From Cordia subcordata (taxonomy: Eukaryota > Streptophyta > Magnoliopsida > Boraginales > Cordiaceae), in NCBI GenBank assembly GCA_028554755.1, contig JAPTOF010000001.1, forward strand, positions 33,747,501-33,811,500: 64,000 bases of DNA, in the 5' to 3' direction. The notes beneath the pieces were generated by a model. It did no database searches, was not told the DNA's origin, and saw nothing but the letters and a program-made list of their open reading frames with translations. A program made the position numbers and the translations under genes. Positions 1 to 11,760 of this stretch are shown one piece after another. Position 1 is the stretch's first letter. The number at the start of each line of letters is the position of its first letter.

Positions 1-1400
1 AATAATCTCATCATTCTATAAGTACTTGGTGAACGACCCTATATGTTGTTCGGAGATCCAAGCCTACCATAGTATTCACCTCTTCTGTCAGATCTAACAA
101 TTTTGATAACCTTCCCAAGTTGTTTTTCTACTTGTCTTAGAAAATTTTAAATTTCGCAATAGCGTCAGATTTTTCTTTAATTAGATAGAGGTATGTATAA
201 CGAGAAAAATCATCAATGAATGTAACAAAATATTTATTACCACACAATATAACAGAATAAGGTCCCGTAGTATCTATGTTTATCACTTCTAAAAGGCAAA
301 GCTGCAGGTAGCATATTTCTTTTAACTTTAGTACGCTTACCTCTTATGCACCCAATATAAGTTTCAAGATCATCAAAAATTTAGAGAAGGTAAAATCTCA
401 CTGTTAATGAGTCTTCCTAGAAATATGACCTAACCTTTTATGCCATAGCAAAGGAAAATTTTCTTATAATTAAACTCCTTTTAGAAGCAAAATTTTCTAT
501 ATGAAAAGAGTCACAAGAACTTCCTAGGAATAAACACAATTGGTATAAACCATTCGATAAAACACATTCATCAACAATTCTGGAATTGAAAAAATAATTG
601 TACTTAGTCATTTCTAAAGTGAAAATCATATCCAATCTTGTCTTAAAAAAAATAGGAATCAAGTTCCGTCTAAAACATGACATCTAGAAAACATTTTCTA
701 AAATAAGTTCAAAACTAATTTTTTAAATACAGATTAACAATCCCAATGTAAGACTCTAATCCACATGCCCCTCATCTATTTTCTCTTTCTTTAACCAAAA
801 TTGAACTTGTGTAATGAGCTCTTTTATAACCTTTTCTTACAAAAGTAAGAGTTCTTATCAAACTTACTAATAGTAGATTTAGAACCTCTTACATTGCGAT
901 TTTAATCTACGATCTAGATCTAACCTTTACCACCTTTTTTAAAACTATGACCTCTCTTAGGAATATGACCATTAGAATTCGAGGCATTAACGTTCTAAGA
1001 ATAGGGCTTAAGATTGGAAACAAAATATACAACCTTTGGGTTTCTACCCTTAATTTTGTTTTCCTCAATAACATAATGGGTAATTTTTGGTCATCAATAT
1101 TCTAAGATTCCTTGGTATTTCTCTCCTATAGCTATTAAGAGTTCTTTTACATTCTTAGTTCAAGACAAGCCATTCAATAAATACTTAGTTTGGTCTACTC
1201 ATAGTTATTAAGCAAGATAGTTAGACCTCTCCTATTGCCAATTATATTACTCTTTCTTTATCACCATTTTTATCAACCAAAGCGGCATGTGCATCAAATG
1301 TAATGTTAAGTCAGTATTGACTATACTCAGATAAAACCCAATATTTGCTTTCATTTCATAATAGTTTTATCTATTCAAGACATCTAAGTAATGATTGTCC
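1..1400 (-). mobile_element. Ty1/copia retrotransposon, gag-protease-integrase remnant
   Basis: Read on the minus strand, 150-245 encodes the start of a copia integrase core, with the motif FIDDFSRYTYLYLIKEKSD. Next to it (about 100-130) is a KIVRSDRGGEY-like segment that is partly eroded. The piece at 438-683 (81 aa, including MSCFRRNLIP) matches the region between protease and GAG-pre-integrase in copia polyproteins, and a degenerate gag-like stretch lies around 900-1250. Several frameshifts and stops interrupt the frame, so the copy is dead. The element continues beyond the window start. Its primer-binding site and 5' LTR lie to the right (3482-3928), consistent with minus-strand orientation. 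Family assignment rests on recognised motifs, not on a search. Confidence 0.75.
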
Positions 1401-2342
1401 AAAGTAAATGAAACAATCCAAGAAAAGAATGCAATATCAATAAATATTACGCATACATACTATATTACAAGAGTAAGCATTATAAACAAAAGAGTCCAAG
1501 CACATCGTTGTCATATCTGCCTTTGGGCAAATAATTCAATATGTAAATAGGCACTCTTTTAATATAAAGTAATATATATAAGATTACCTCACTGAAAGAA
1601 AAGTCAACCACCTTTGGGCAATTGAGCTCCCTAATAGCATTGTAATATTGGTCCATACTTTATGTTTATACTACCGGGCTAAAGCCATATAATGATCTCC
1701 TTTGGGAGAATATTGCGCACTTTACCATAGTAGTTTCCCAAACAAAATGAGAAAAAGCCATAGATTTAATTGAGCAAATCACTTTGGTGAATTTGCCTAC
1801 TTAAATATATGCTGTCAACTCATTGGAAAAAATTAATGCTTAACTTTAATCACAAAATGCTATATATGCGATTGACCACACAATATGAAACAATTCAATA
1901 TGACATGTCTCAGTGATCAATTTAAAATTGCATTCTTCAACAAATTTCAAGAGCACATATGAATAATCTAGGAATAGAAGATATATAAAATTTCAAAGTT
2001 TAATTATATTTATTTTCATAATAAAGCTAAAACAATTGTTACTAGTACCAAAACCAAATATTAACTTGATCCAACGGCAACTCGCTTAGCAATAGAATTA
2101 TATTATTTTTGCAAAAGCAAATAGATGATGGCACTTGCATTTAAAAGTGCCCTAAGGACTCGTTATAGTAAATCAATTAATGATATATTAATTAATTTAA
2201 TACTTTAAAAGGAATATGACATAAGCAATAATTATAAAATATTCTTTGCAAGAACATGTCACCATTAATAACGTATCTTAAGGCATAACAAAATATATTT
2301 CAGTTTGCCATATACAATCAAACTGAATTAAAAAAACAAAAC

Positions 2343-2400
<58 letters not shown>

Positions 2401-2431
2401 TATTTTTATTATTATTATTATTATTATTATT
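2343..2431. repeat. (AAT)n/(ATT)n palindromic microsatellite
   Basis: About a dozen AAT units are followed directly by a longer ATT run. The two halves are reverse complements, so the tract can fold into a long AT-only hairpin. One interruption (ATTTTT) is visible near 2402. Confidence 0.9.
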
Positions 2432-2584
2432 TTTTAACGAGCCCCAAATACATATGTCATATGTATATATATTTATTTATAGAATAATAGATGACCAAAA
2501 GAAAAAAAAAACTCAGCCATAATGGTTTTTTTTTAAAGATATATATACACACACACACACACAAAATTTAACATTTTAAATTAA

Positions 2585-2970
2585 ATTTAATTCTATAGTA
2601 GCAAAGGCATTGTTTGGTAAATATAAAATATGCAATGTTATGTCTTTGGTAAGAAAAACCTTTAGCCAAACAAGACCTTTCTAACTTAAAAATAAGGGCT
2701 TTGTTTGGTTATGCAAATAATTCAAAGACCAAAAAGTTAAAGAAATTAAGTTTTGCCAAACGCAGTCCTTTCTAACTTAAAACACAAGGGCCTTGTTTGG
2801 TCACGCTCATATATAACAAAAGCCTAAGTATCCCAAAAGGACTATTTGCCAAACACACCCCTTACCAATTTAAAATAAGATTTTGTTTGGCTATACTTAT
2901 TAATTGTAAAGTTTAATTATCCCAAAGTGTTATTTACTAAACATGGCCCTTCTACCTCTAAAACGGGCTA
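2585..2970. repeat. Diverged tandem repeat, period about 110 bp
   Basis: Three to four diverged units each contain a GCCAAAC...CCTTTCTAACTTAAAA segment followed by a TTGTTTGGT segment. Starts are near 2660, 2755, 2850 and 2935. The repeat lies in the copia leader. Copy number and divergence were judged by eye. Confidence 0.6.
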
Positions 2971-3481
2971 ATACAGAGTATGTTTAGACCCAAAACGAAA
3001 ACCCATGTCATAAAAACCTCGAATCTATCGAAGTTTTTTTCACCTAGAAATTCAAATTTAACATCAATTTCACCAGAAAAAAGTTGAATTCTTTCCTGGA
3101 TTATGCAAATACTTTTTTTATTTATTTGATTAAAAATCAAGAAAATCGCAAAAATTTGAAACACAAGACCAAACATGGGCCTTCAAAAACACAAATCAAA
3201 TCATGAATATTCCCTTTTTTATTTTAAAAAAAATGGTTATTTTCTTGATGTGAGTGATGATTGGCTTTCTCTGAATAATTCAGAGAAAAACTCAAAAATT
3301 AAAATAGATCATAAAATAAATCAAGAACGACCAAGAAGAGTTCTACGAAAGTACTCAATCAATTTTATGAAATAAAATTTAATAATAATATAAAATAATC
3401 ATTAACAACTTTCGTAGTTTATATGCTCAAACAAGTATTCCGTTTTTTTTTTTTAAAAATACATGTAAATCCATGTATAAG

Positions 3482-3496
3482 TGGCTCTGATACTAC
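3482..3496 (-). other. Retrotransposon primer-binding site
   Basis: The minus strand reads TAGTATCAGAGCCA, one change from the common plant LTR-element site TGGTATCAGAGCCA, which is complementary to the 3' end of initiator tRNA-Met. It sits immediately inside the proposed 5' LTR and fixes the element orientation as minus. Confidence 0.7.
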
Positions 3497-3497
3497 A

Positions 3498-3928
3498 TGT
3501 AAGTACAATATAGAATCGTATACATGAATTTACAATATAAAATTTAAAGACATAATTGATAGCGAAAGCACATACCTGTTTGAGCCATTATTGTTAAATA
3601 ATTGTTGTTTGAAAAAATAACTGTCACCCAGTCTAGGCTTAGATCTTCTTGTCCCTGCTCTACTCAATATTAATAGATGTTTATGGGAACAACTGTTAGG
3701 TTAGGAGTAGGAGAGGGGACCTAGCCCTATTTATAATAAATTCTGACAGTCCTACCTATAAAAGAATTTATCAGAATATATGAGCCTACGCACAAAAGAA
3801 CCGTATGGATTTATGAGGTGGACTAAAACCAATATGATCACAAAGTCTAACTTGTGAACCAGATATTCAGCCTATTTTATAAAACTAAAAATAATTAACA
3901 GTAGCCCACTTTAAAGAGAAATTTTACA
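3498..3928 (-). repeat. Probable 5' LTR of the copia element
   Basis: On the minus strand the segment begins TGTAAAATTTC and ends CTTACA just before the primer-binding site, giving the TG...CA ends expected of an LTR. TATA-like sequences (TTATAAATAGGG) lie in its middle (about 3725-3780). The partner 3' LTR would be outside the window, so the outer boundary is inferred. Confidence 0.45.
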
Positions 3929-4794
3929 ACATGTGGCTCTTGTGTCGGCACCAGCTACTAGAAATCAAATTATACTATTTGGGGGTTTGGGTCCTCGAGG
4001 CCCGAACAAACCTTCGTCTGAACACTCTAAAAATAGTGTGAAGAATTATTATTATTATTACTTGGGACAATCTATTTGAATATATTTGGATTGGTTTTTT
4101 TTAGAAAAAAAAAAATAGGATTGGTTTTTTCAAACAAAATATTTTTTAAAAAATACATTATTTTTGCAGTAATTATTTGGTTTAACATTTAAAAAGTTCA
4201 AATATAATTTTTTTTAGAAGTCCAAATTTTGGCTTATCAAAAAAGTAATTTTTTTTTCAAATATTGTTAAAAAAAAGTGCTATTGAAAAAAACCAATCCC
4301 AAACGAGCCTATATCCAGTTCTAGCAATTTATTCAGGTTTCTTCTTTTGGATTATATTGCTCAATAATGGCTTAGAAGGTGAATGAACGACTTGATATAT
4401 AAGCTTTGAAAAATAAATGTTAGATACTCCATTTTCATCACACATATCTCACTTTTTATATCGGTATTTAATTAATATATCAAGGGAAGAAAGAAAATTA
4501 AGATTAATAAATTAAATTATTATTTTAATCTGGTAACTAACTATATGCATGTGGAAAATAATAAATAAATGATGAAATAAATGATAAAAATATACATTTA
4601 TAAGGTGGAATTAAGGTAGCATGTCAGAATGGTAGACGAAGAGTTATTTATATAAGAGCTAAAAAGGTTCCTTCTGACTCAGTTATCTGGGTAGAGATGT
4701 TAGAACTTAGACAAAAAAAAAACCAACAGAATTGTTAAAATTAACTGTTTAGAGCTGCTTAATGGCTGGAATGGGAGTTCTGCATGAAGTTGAA
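3929..4794. other. Intergenic, MITE-like debris
   Basis: No gene is seen. Around 4060-4312 an AT-rich stretch ends in CCCAAACGAGCC, a terminus typical of small hAT/PIF-like MITEs. Its left end has a weakly matching GGGACAA...TTGGATTGG sequence. No clean target-site duplication was found. Confidence 0.3.
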
Positions 4795-4809
4795 CTATTA
4801 GTTAGTACT

Positions 4810-4975
4810 GTGCATTCGGTTATAACCGGACCGAATTAACCGATAACTGAAATTTAAATATTTAAAGAATCGAAACCGAACTGAATTTTAAGAAAAACCA
4901 ATTTATAGGAACCGATTTTTTTTTTTCGGTTCGGTTCCGGTTAGTAACCGAATTAACCGAAGAGCCTTTGAGGGA
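4810..4975. repeat. Left subterminal CGGTT/AACCG repeats of the hAT element
   Basis: This 165-bp stretch holds many short motifs of the form CGGTT, CCGAA and AACCG in both orientations. Such clusters are typical transposase-binding subterminal repeats of hAT elements. A matching cluster occupies the other end (11600-11760). Confidence 0.75.
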
Positions 4976-5204
4976 GTAGCAAATTCACAGAAATTCACTC
5001 AAAATGCGAAGAATAAATATTGTCAGAATGCAAATTGCAAAATCTGTCATCAAAGTAACTAACAGATGCACTCAAAACGTGAAGACATTTAACTAGATGA
5101 CTGGAAGTTTTCCCTTCCCTTTGTTTATTGTTCTTTCTTAATCCCATTAGGTGCATCTAAGAAGAATATAGGCTAAAAGAAAAGGGAGCATGTTAAGCTA
5201 CAAT

Positions 5205-6732
5205 TGCTACAGAACCTGCGATGGCCTTCAACACGTCTCGCCATATTCCCATCATATGTAGGAATAAATATCTCACTTTCCAAAGAGACCAGATAATTAA
5301 TGCTGCCATCTGGTGATCTAGGAACCATTGTTCTGGAAAAACCTCAATTCTGATGGTTCCAGGCTTCCAGCAATGTTTCCTTCTTGACCTGCTCCACCAA
5401 GCATGCTGAGTAGTTAACATCTAGCACAACAGGTAGAGCTTATTGATGAAAGGGCTGATACTTACAAGTTTTGGATAAGCTGCTGCTAAACTTTTCTATC
5501 TCCTTTCTCCTCCATATATTTCTCTAGCAGCTATATAAACTTGAAAATTCTGATCTATGTCCAACGCCCTTAATACTAAAGCAGTCTCTTCAGGTGTCAA
5601 AGGGCACAAACCTTCTTTCCTTTTGAGATCAGAGTTTATATTTTTCTCCTTCCACCAGGGACTAGCATATCTATGAAGTATATTCACCCAATGTTAGTAT
5701 CAAAAGGAATTTTGTTTTTCCTTTTAGGTGCCGGACAAGAGCGATTATAAATTTTGAGAAGGGAAAAGTAGAGTTACCTCATTCTGGTCAGTTCTTTTAC
5801 TTCCTCTTCATTCAAGCCTCAGTTGCAGCCTAAGAAAGATAACATATCCATTTCATATCTCAAATGGAGGACCAGAAAAGCACCATTTTTCCTCAAAATC
5901 TGCACAACTTTCATACCCAAGTTCTCTATCTGGGAGGTGAATCTCAGAGAGCTAAAATTTACTCTACAGCGCAACTTCTGGACGTCCAAAGGTAATCCAT
6001 TGTTCGCAAGCCTAGCATATGTTCTGTTCAAATGTACAACCTTGTACTTCTGGAGTAGAGGAAGAATCTGCTTACAAATGCCATATAGATAAGATTTTCA
6101 CCAAATGTTGTAAAAAATGCAGAGATTGACATTTAATCCTAGAAAGAAATCTGTTGCTATATTTCTGACGATAACTAACCAACCTAATACTGATAGTAGG
6201 AAATATTAGACCAGCTAATGGGTGACAACTCATGAAACATCCCAAGTTCAACTCTTTGCTTAAGCCTTGGAGGCAGCTCTTTCAATATTTGAACTTCTTC
6301 TCTCAAAGATGTAATGAAATGATCAACATCAAATATATCCTAAAAATCACTGCCAAACAGAAACAACATTCTCAACAAAATTATAGAATAGACGCCTTTA
6401 GACTCTAAGTTGGCCATAATGTTTTACTACCAATTGAAGAGGTCGAAAAAGGCAATGGTTCTCAACCCACCTTGGATCAGCCCAGAAAGAGCTTTTATCC
6501 AATTCTAGGACAATAAGGGTAATATTCAAATATCGAGCAATGGCAACCATATCACATATCTGCAGGTAAACAAGAAGTCCAGGTGAGCAGCATAACACAT
6601 TAAGTGGAGTGAGGAAATGAAACTTGTCAAAAATATAAACACAATAAAGATAAAACAACTCACTACTGCTCGCATTTGATTGAGTCCTCCATTGCAAGAC
6701 ACCACAAGATAGCCATTGTTCTTATAGGGCCC
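5205..6732 (-). pseudogene. Captured O-fucosyltransferase-family gene fragment (6 exons)
   Basis: Six minus-strand blocks with matching splice borders encode a large part of a plant GDP-fucose O-fucosyltransferase-family (DUF246-type) protein: 6667-6732 ([17 protein letters not shown]), 6471-6559 ([12 protein letters not shown]), 6184-6349 ([20 protein letters not shown]), 5778-6067 ([18 protein letters not shown], then [11 protein letters not shown]), 5466-5670 ([10 protein letters not shown], then [17 protein letters not shown]) and about 5205-5388 ([19 protein letters not shown]). Introns are retained with GT/AG ends, so the copy came from genomic DNA, not mRNA. In-frame stops occur at 6340-6342, at the end of the third block (near 6185), near 5820 and near 5498, and the last block carries a frameshift. 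The N-terminal membrane anchor and the 3' end are absent. The fragment lies inside the hAT element in the same orientation as the transposase. Enzyme subclass (O-fucosyl- versus rhamnosyltransferase) cannot be told. Confidence 0.85.
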
Positions 6733-7059
6733 TACAAACAACAGTAAATAAATTCAAGACTGCCAAACCATTGGGGAAGAAATGAAATACTAAAGCTTGT
6801 AACATTTGACATTTCTGCAACACGCAAGGGAAAGAAACTGAAAAGCCAGAATTGGAAAAAAAAAGGCCAAGGCATTTTCAAAAAAAATGAGCATGTCCGG
6901 AAACAAAAGATTATGCACCAACCAACAAGGGAGATATAAGATGCCGCTCTATCAACCAGAACCAAGTGCATCCTTAAATGCCTAGAGTATAGTCATAACT
7001 GAATGTCTAAGAATGGAACAGCTCAATATAACCTTGTTCTAACTTTTAACAACACCTAC

Positions 7060-7450
7060 CTTAGCTGTTTCTAATTTTCCCAGCTGTATGGCTAGCTTAA
7101 ATCTATAATCAGGGTCTATAGCAACTTCCAATGCTTCTTCTACCATTCCTCTTGATTCCAAGAAACAAGCCACGCTAGTAATGGCAGAGTCAAACATCTT
7201 AGTTCAGATTATAGAGACCATCCAAATTCCAACATTAGCAATTCCAATTAGGCATGAAATTAGGGTGGGAAGGAACATTACATAACAGTAAATACTTTAT
7301 TCAAGAATAATAGTGTTATAATCCAAAAGGTGATAATACCTATTGAGATGTTCCCTGGGAATTGAAGGTAAGACTACATTTGCTCTTTCCAAGTCACCAC
7401 ACATCACAAGGGTCTTATACTCAATCAAGCGTAGCAGCAATGTATATCCC
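7060..7450 (-). pseudogene. COPB2: Captured coatomer beta-prime gene fragment (2 exons)
   Basis: Two minus-strand exons match the alpha-solenoid part of the COPI coat subunit beta-prime. The first (about 7450-7340) encodes MGYTLLLRLIEYKTL, then GDLERAN and LPSIPREHLN, and ends at a GT donor. The second (7174-7060) continues the same codon and encodes VACFLESRGMVEEALEVAID, then PDYRFKLAIQLGKLE, ending at GTAGGTG. Joining the exons keeps the frame, so the introns are original. Upstream of the first block an in-frame stop appears, and the rest of the roughly 900-residue protein is missing. The piece lies between the hAT transposase and the O-fucosyltransferase fragment, all in one orientation. 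Identity rests on recalled family sequence; alpha-COP is less likely because the TDPDYRF-type motif fits beta-prime better. Confidence 0.8.
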
Positions 7451-7559
7451 ATGAGTCAAGCAATAGCTTCAACAGTCAGATCCAAAACAAGGGCAACAAC
7501 TATAACATTTTTTAGAAGGGATCAACAATAAATAAGAAATATGACAACTAAGCTTATGC

Positions 7560-8270
7560 TGATATCTGTCAAAACCATGTAACTCTTTTGGGCTCTAAAA
7601 GAAACTGATACTCGATCTTCTCCACTTGATTCTCTCAAAGTGAACCTTTTAAATAAGATAAATTGATTTTTATTCAATGGCCCATAGAAAAAAGGAAATT
7701 CAAGAAATCAAAAGACAAGGTTCAGATAGGGATGGTGAATTTACTTAAAGGCCACTTGTTGTTGGGCAACCATTGCAGGAAGCGCAACTAACACACATAA
7801 CATCACTTCCTTACTGTAACAGTGGACAGAAAATTATGTTTGCAAATTAAAAAATTTAGCAAAATTATTTATTTTCAATTTTTCATACTCCACAGCTACC
7901 TTGAAACTTGTTAAATGATTCTCTAATAACCTGCTGCATGAAAAACATATCAATATAACAATATTTACTAACCTAACCCCTGTCTTGAAAGTCCTATTTG
8001 AAACATTCTTCCACCTAACAGTTTTGAAAGTCCAAATATTCACCAGATTCAACATCAAAATAACGCAAGATATCCTATAGATTCAATCACAAGATTATAA
8101 CAAACACCCAAATCAAACTAAAATGTAGAAAAGGTAACATCAAGTGAAGGGTCTACTGCTCCACCATCCTTGGATAACTCTGTAAATTATTGACAAGAAA
8201 AAACATTAGCTATAAACATATAATATCATAACCACAATGATAAATTAGTAAATCACGTATAGTTGAAAGA
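7560..8270. other. hAT internal spacer, no gene assigned
   Basis: This sequence lies between the transposase stop and the coatomer fragment. On the minus strand near 8130-8180, a possible acceptor (TTTACAG) precedes a short open stretch reading LSKDGGAVDPSLD, which could be one more captured exon. It is too short to assign. Confidence 0.3.
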
Positions 8271-10327
8271 TTATCCTTCTTCAAATTTGTCCAACTCATC
8301 CAAAGCTTCTTCAATCTTGATTGGGTCTAATGATGATCGAAACCAATCCTGATCACATATGAGAGCTTGGACTATCTTAGGAGTTAAAGAACTCCTAAAA
8401 GGACTAAGAACACGTCCACCTGTACTAAAGGTCGATTCTGAAGCTACCGTAGAAACTGGTATCGCCAACACATCACGAGCCATTAGTGAGAGAACAGGAT
8501 ATCTACTTGAGTTCAGGCGCCACCATTTCAAAATATCAAATCCCCTTTTGTCCTCTTCAGGAAATTCTGTCAAATACTTATCCAATTCAGATTTAGCACC
8601 AAGACCCCCAGAACTGCTCTTGTGCTTTTTATATCTTGCAACCATATCCTCAATCAAAATGTCATTTGGTTGAGCATCATCTACAAATCTTTGTGAGCTC
8701 TCACTGTCACCATCACCAATGCCAACATTTTTTTATTTATATTCCTCAAATAGAGCAACCAACACATCCTTCACCTTACTTTCCAAACCATTCCCGCTGG
8801 CCCCATCCATTTCATTAATGGCATAATCCACATAATCAAACTTGTATCGAGGATCAAGAATAATAGCAATAAAAATGGTCGTATTCATTTTCTCTATGTC
8901 TCCCCAATACTTGTCAAATTTTGTTTTCATTTTGGTAGCCATCACACTCAAATCAATGTCCTTATTCAATTGCAATTTTTTTAGAATCAAATAAAGGTTA
9001 CTAATGTCATGAAAAAAGCTATTACTTGTCACATAACGAGTTCCCGACACCTTTAATGTTAGATCAAAGAAATGTCCCAAGAAAGCAACAATTCTCCTAA
9101 CATTATCCCAATCTTCCTGTTCATGGACTCCTGCCCATTCAGCTTCAATACTTGAAAGCTCTACTCTATAAAAAGGATCGTGCTCATCAAATCTCTCGAA
9201 AGCTTGTGCATAGTGTAAAGCAACCTTCAATATAGTAAAAGTTGAATTCCATCTAGTGCTCACATCTAAGCACAATCCTTTCTAGTATTCAATTTTTCTC
9301 TTTCAGCACAATCTTTAAACTTTTTCAATCGAGAAGGTGAACATCGAATAAATCTTACTGCTGCTCTAACACAGCTAACTGAATTTTTAATATCTTTCAA
9401 CCCATCTTGAACAATAAGGTTAAAAATATGGGCAACACATCTAACATGCATAAATTTTCCATTAGCAACACATGTACCCCAATTAATCATCTTCCTTTTC
9501 AAATATGCAATAGCCACATCATTAGAGCTAGCATTATCAATAGTAACAGTGAAGACTCTATCCAATCCCCATTCAAGTAAACATTTCTCAATTGATTTTC
9601 CCACAAACTTACCTTTATGAGAAAAAATGGGACATAAGTTTATAATTTTCTTTTGCAAATTCCATTTATCATCAATGAAATGAGTAGTAAGACACATGTA
9701 ATTAATTTGTTGATCAAAAGTCCATGTATCAGTAGTTAGACATACTCCCCTACTGTTGTTCTTCAACAATCTCTTCAACTTAGCCCTTTCATCTTCATAA
9801 AATTGGTAACAATCTCTTCTAACAGTAAATCTTGATGGAATGTGAAACTTAGATTGAAGATTACATATAAACCTCCTAAAACCTCGACCCTCAACAATGC
9901 TAAAAGGAAGTTCATCTTCAATCACCATAGTAGTTAAATCCTGTCGACTTCGTTGTTGATCAAATTTCCAATTTGTTAAAGTTGCCTCTTTCCCCTCCTC
10001 TTTTGGCATAAGATTTAATTCTTGTTGACGCTCGCCTAACTCTAGATTAGGAGGATACTTTTTGCAAGTTTGCAAGTGTTTTTTTAGGGGAGTAGTGCCA
10101 TTCTTTACAGGGTCACTAGCTAACACATTACCACAATAATGACATTTAGCTTTTTTCTCACCTGTCTCATTATTGAATTTGGTAAAATGCTCCCATACAG
10201 TTGATCTTGCCTTCATTGCTTTTCTCTTGGATTGTTGTTGAGCTGCTTCACTTGAATTCCCAACATCAACATTTTCATGAATTGATTGAGAACTCCCACT
10301 TATTCGTATATCTCGATCATCCACCAT
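8271..10327 (-). pseudogene. hAT transposase, BED zinc finger / RICESLEEPER-like, two lesions
   Basis: The minus-strand frame opens at 10327 and runs 353 codons. A BED zinc finger lies at about residues 41-95 (WEHFTKF, then CHYCG and HLQTC). The catalytic core follows, with TTDTWT, TIDNASSND and RCVAHIFNLIVQDGL. A one-base deletion near 9275-9280 shifts the frame; the core then continues with CLDVSTRWNSTF (9275-8733). One in-frame stop at about 8730 separates this from the hAT C-terminal dimerisation domain (8657-8271), which includes LDKYLTE, DILKWW and ASESTFSTGGRVL. All domains are present in order and at normal size, roughly 680 residues in total, so the copy decayed recently or is only lightly damaged. 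It acted in the nucleus to cut and paste hAT elements. With two lesions this copy should be inactive unless supplied in trans. Confidence 0.9.
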
Positions 10328-11599
10328 CTGTTCACAAACAAAAACTTAGACTTAGCAATATTGTATAACCAAAATAGTAATCTAAATGATAATAACTTAT
10401 ATAGTTTGAGATAATATTAAACTTACATTACAAGATGAAGCACTTGATTCCGTTTTGAAGGCTATAAAACCCAAAAAAGAATTGGTAATGTCTAGAATTT
10501 AAGAGAGGAAGAATATATAAAGAGACAAATTTTGAAGCAAAGACAGAGAACAAATGAAACTAATGTAAATAATTTGTTACAGCAATCATTTTTTTCAAAT
10601 GTTTTACTAGGACTACATTTACTGCTGCCTTTCTTTTTCTACTGGAAGGCCTTGTCATCAACGACGACTCTATACCAAATGGAAAACATTACTAATCAAA
10701 AGGCCTCACGCTTCGAGGTAGCTTCAGTGGTCTTCTATACCAAATGGCAAACATTGATTCAAATTGCTTCTTAGCTAGGCATTCAATTGATAACCCAAAA
10801 CATGCAATTTCGAGAAACTCTCAAGAATGCAAAAAGTACAGAAAATGAAATATATTAACTTTGAAACTAAATGATAACCTAACAGCAGACTAAATCAAGA
10901 AAGATGAGAACTTTTTTGACTTTTAAGCAATATGGTAGGTGAAAAAGAGATTAAAAAGCTAAATAGGTAATTTGAAGCAAAGAGAAAAAAAAAATTACAG
11001 TAGTAGCAAGAGATGAGCTATAACAGAAAAATGAAAAGCTAAATAGATTAAATTAAAGATGAAACCTTTTTGAATTTTAAGCAATAAAGCATTTCTTGAT
11101 GAAGCAATCAAGGATAGATCAGGTAATTAGCTTTCATTTCATTTAAGATGAATTGACATTTGCGAAAATGAACGACCGGCAATGTACCGTAAGGCGTGAG
11201 CGGCTTGAGAGAATCTCTCAGAGAGATAAGAGAGCTTGAGATGTGTGACGTTGCGACGTTGGCCGGAGGTGTTACCGCGTGAGATGTGCGACGATTTTGG
11301 TACAAGGCTGGCCGGAGACGTGCGATGATTTTAGTGTGAGGCTAGCCGGAGACGTGTGACGCACAAGCCGTGAGGATTGAGGAGTGGACTGTGGAGTGTG
11401 GACTCGAGAATCTGAGAGGAGAATTTTGGGGGCTAGGGTTTTTTAGATGATTTAGGATTTAGGAATCTGATGAGATTTGAGAATGAGATGAGTGATTTTG
11501 TTTAATTGTTTTAACTTTTAACAAAACTACAAAATTATAAAAGTATATAAATAAAATTAGTTTATTACTAAAAACTCAAAACGACGTCGATTTAGTCTA
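10328..11599. other. hAT 5' non-coding region
   Basis: This lies between the transposase start and the right subterminal repeats, so it should hold the transposase promoter and leader. No gene is recognised. At about 11250-11360, three short copies of a GCCGGAGACGTG-like motif are spaced 40-47 bp apart. They are more GC-rich than their surroundings and may be further transposase-binding or regulatory repeats. Confidence 0.5.
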
Positions 11600-11760
11600 T
11601 TTCGGTTATTTTGATTAATAGCTGAAATTCTAGAGTAGTAACCGAAACCGAAACTGATAACCGATTTTTCCAATTTTTGGGATCCAAAACCGAACCGAAA
11701 ATTTAAATAACCGAACCGAATTGTTATTTCGGTTCAATTATCAGTTACTAACCCAATTGT
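11600..11760. repeat. Right subterminal CGGTT/AACCG repeats of the hAT element
   Basis: AACCGAAACCG, AACCGAACCGAA and related motifs are dense here, mirroring the left end at 4810-4975. The cluster lies just inside the right terminus at 11771. Confidence 0.75.

Larger units (their letters stand above)
1401..3480. other. Non-coding leader region of the copia element
   Basis: No credible gene is seen here. The stretch lies between the gag-like segment and the primer-binding site of the minus-strand copia element, so it is probably its untranslated leader or inserted repeats. It holds short variants of a CTTTGGG-containing motif (about 1520-1790), a trinucleotide palindrome and a tandem repeat, listed separately. 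Open frames at 2958-3176 (minus) and 3175-3375 (plus) resemble nothing recognised. Confidence 0.4.

Noticed and set aside
5823..6092. 89-codon plus-strand frame
   Set aside because: Antisense to the captured O-fucosyltransferase exon at 5778-6067.
8130..8180. Possible third captured exon (LSKDGGAVDPSLD)
   Set aside because: A plausible acceptor precedes it, but the open stretch is about 14 codons and could not be tied to a family.
8359..8673. 104-codon plus-strand frame
   Set aside because: Antisense to the hAT dimerisation domain, which is clearly read on the minus strand.
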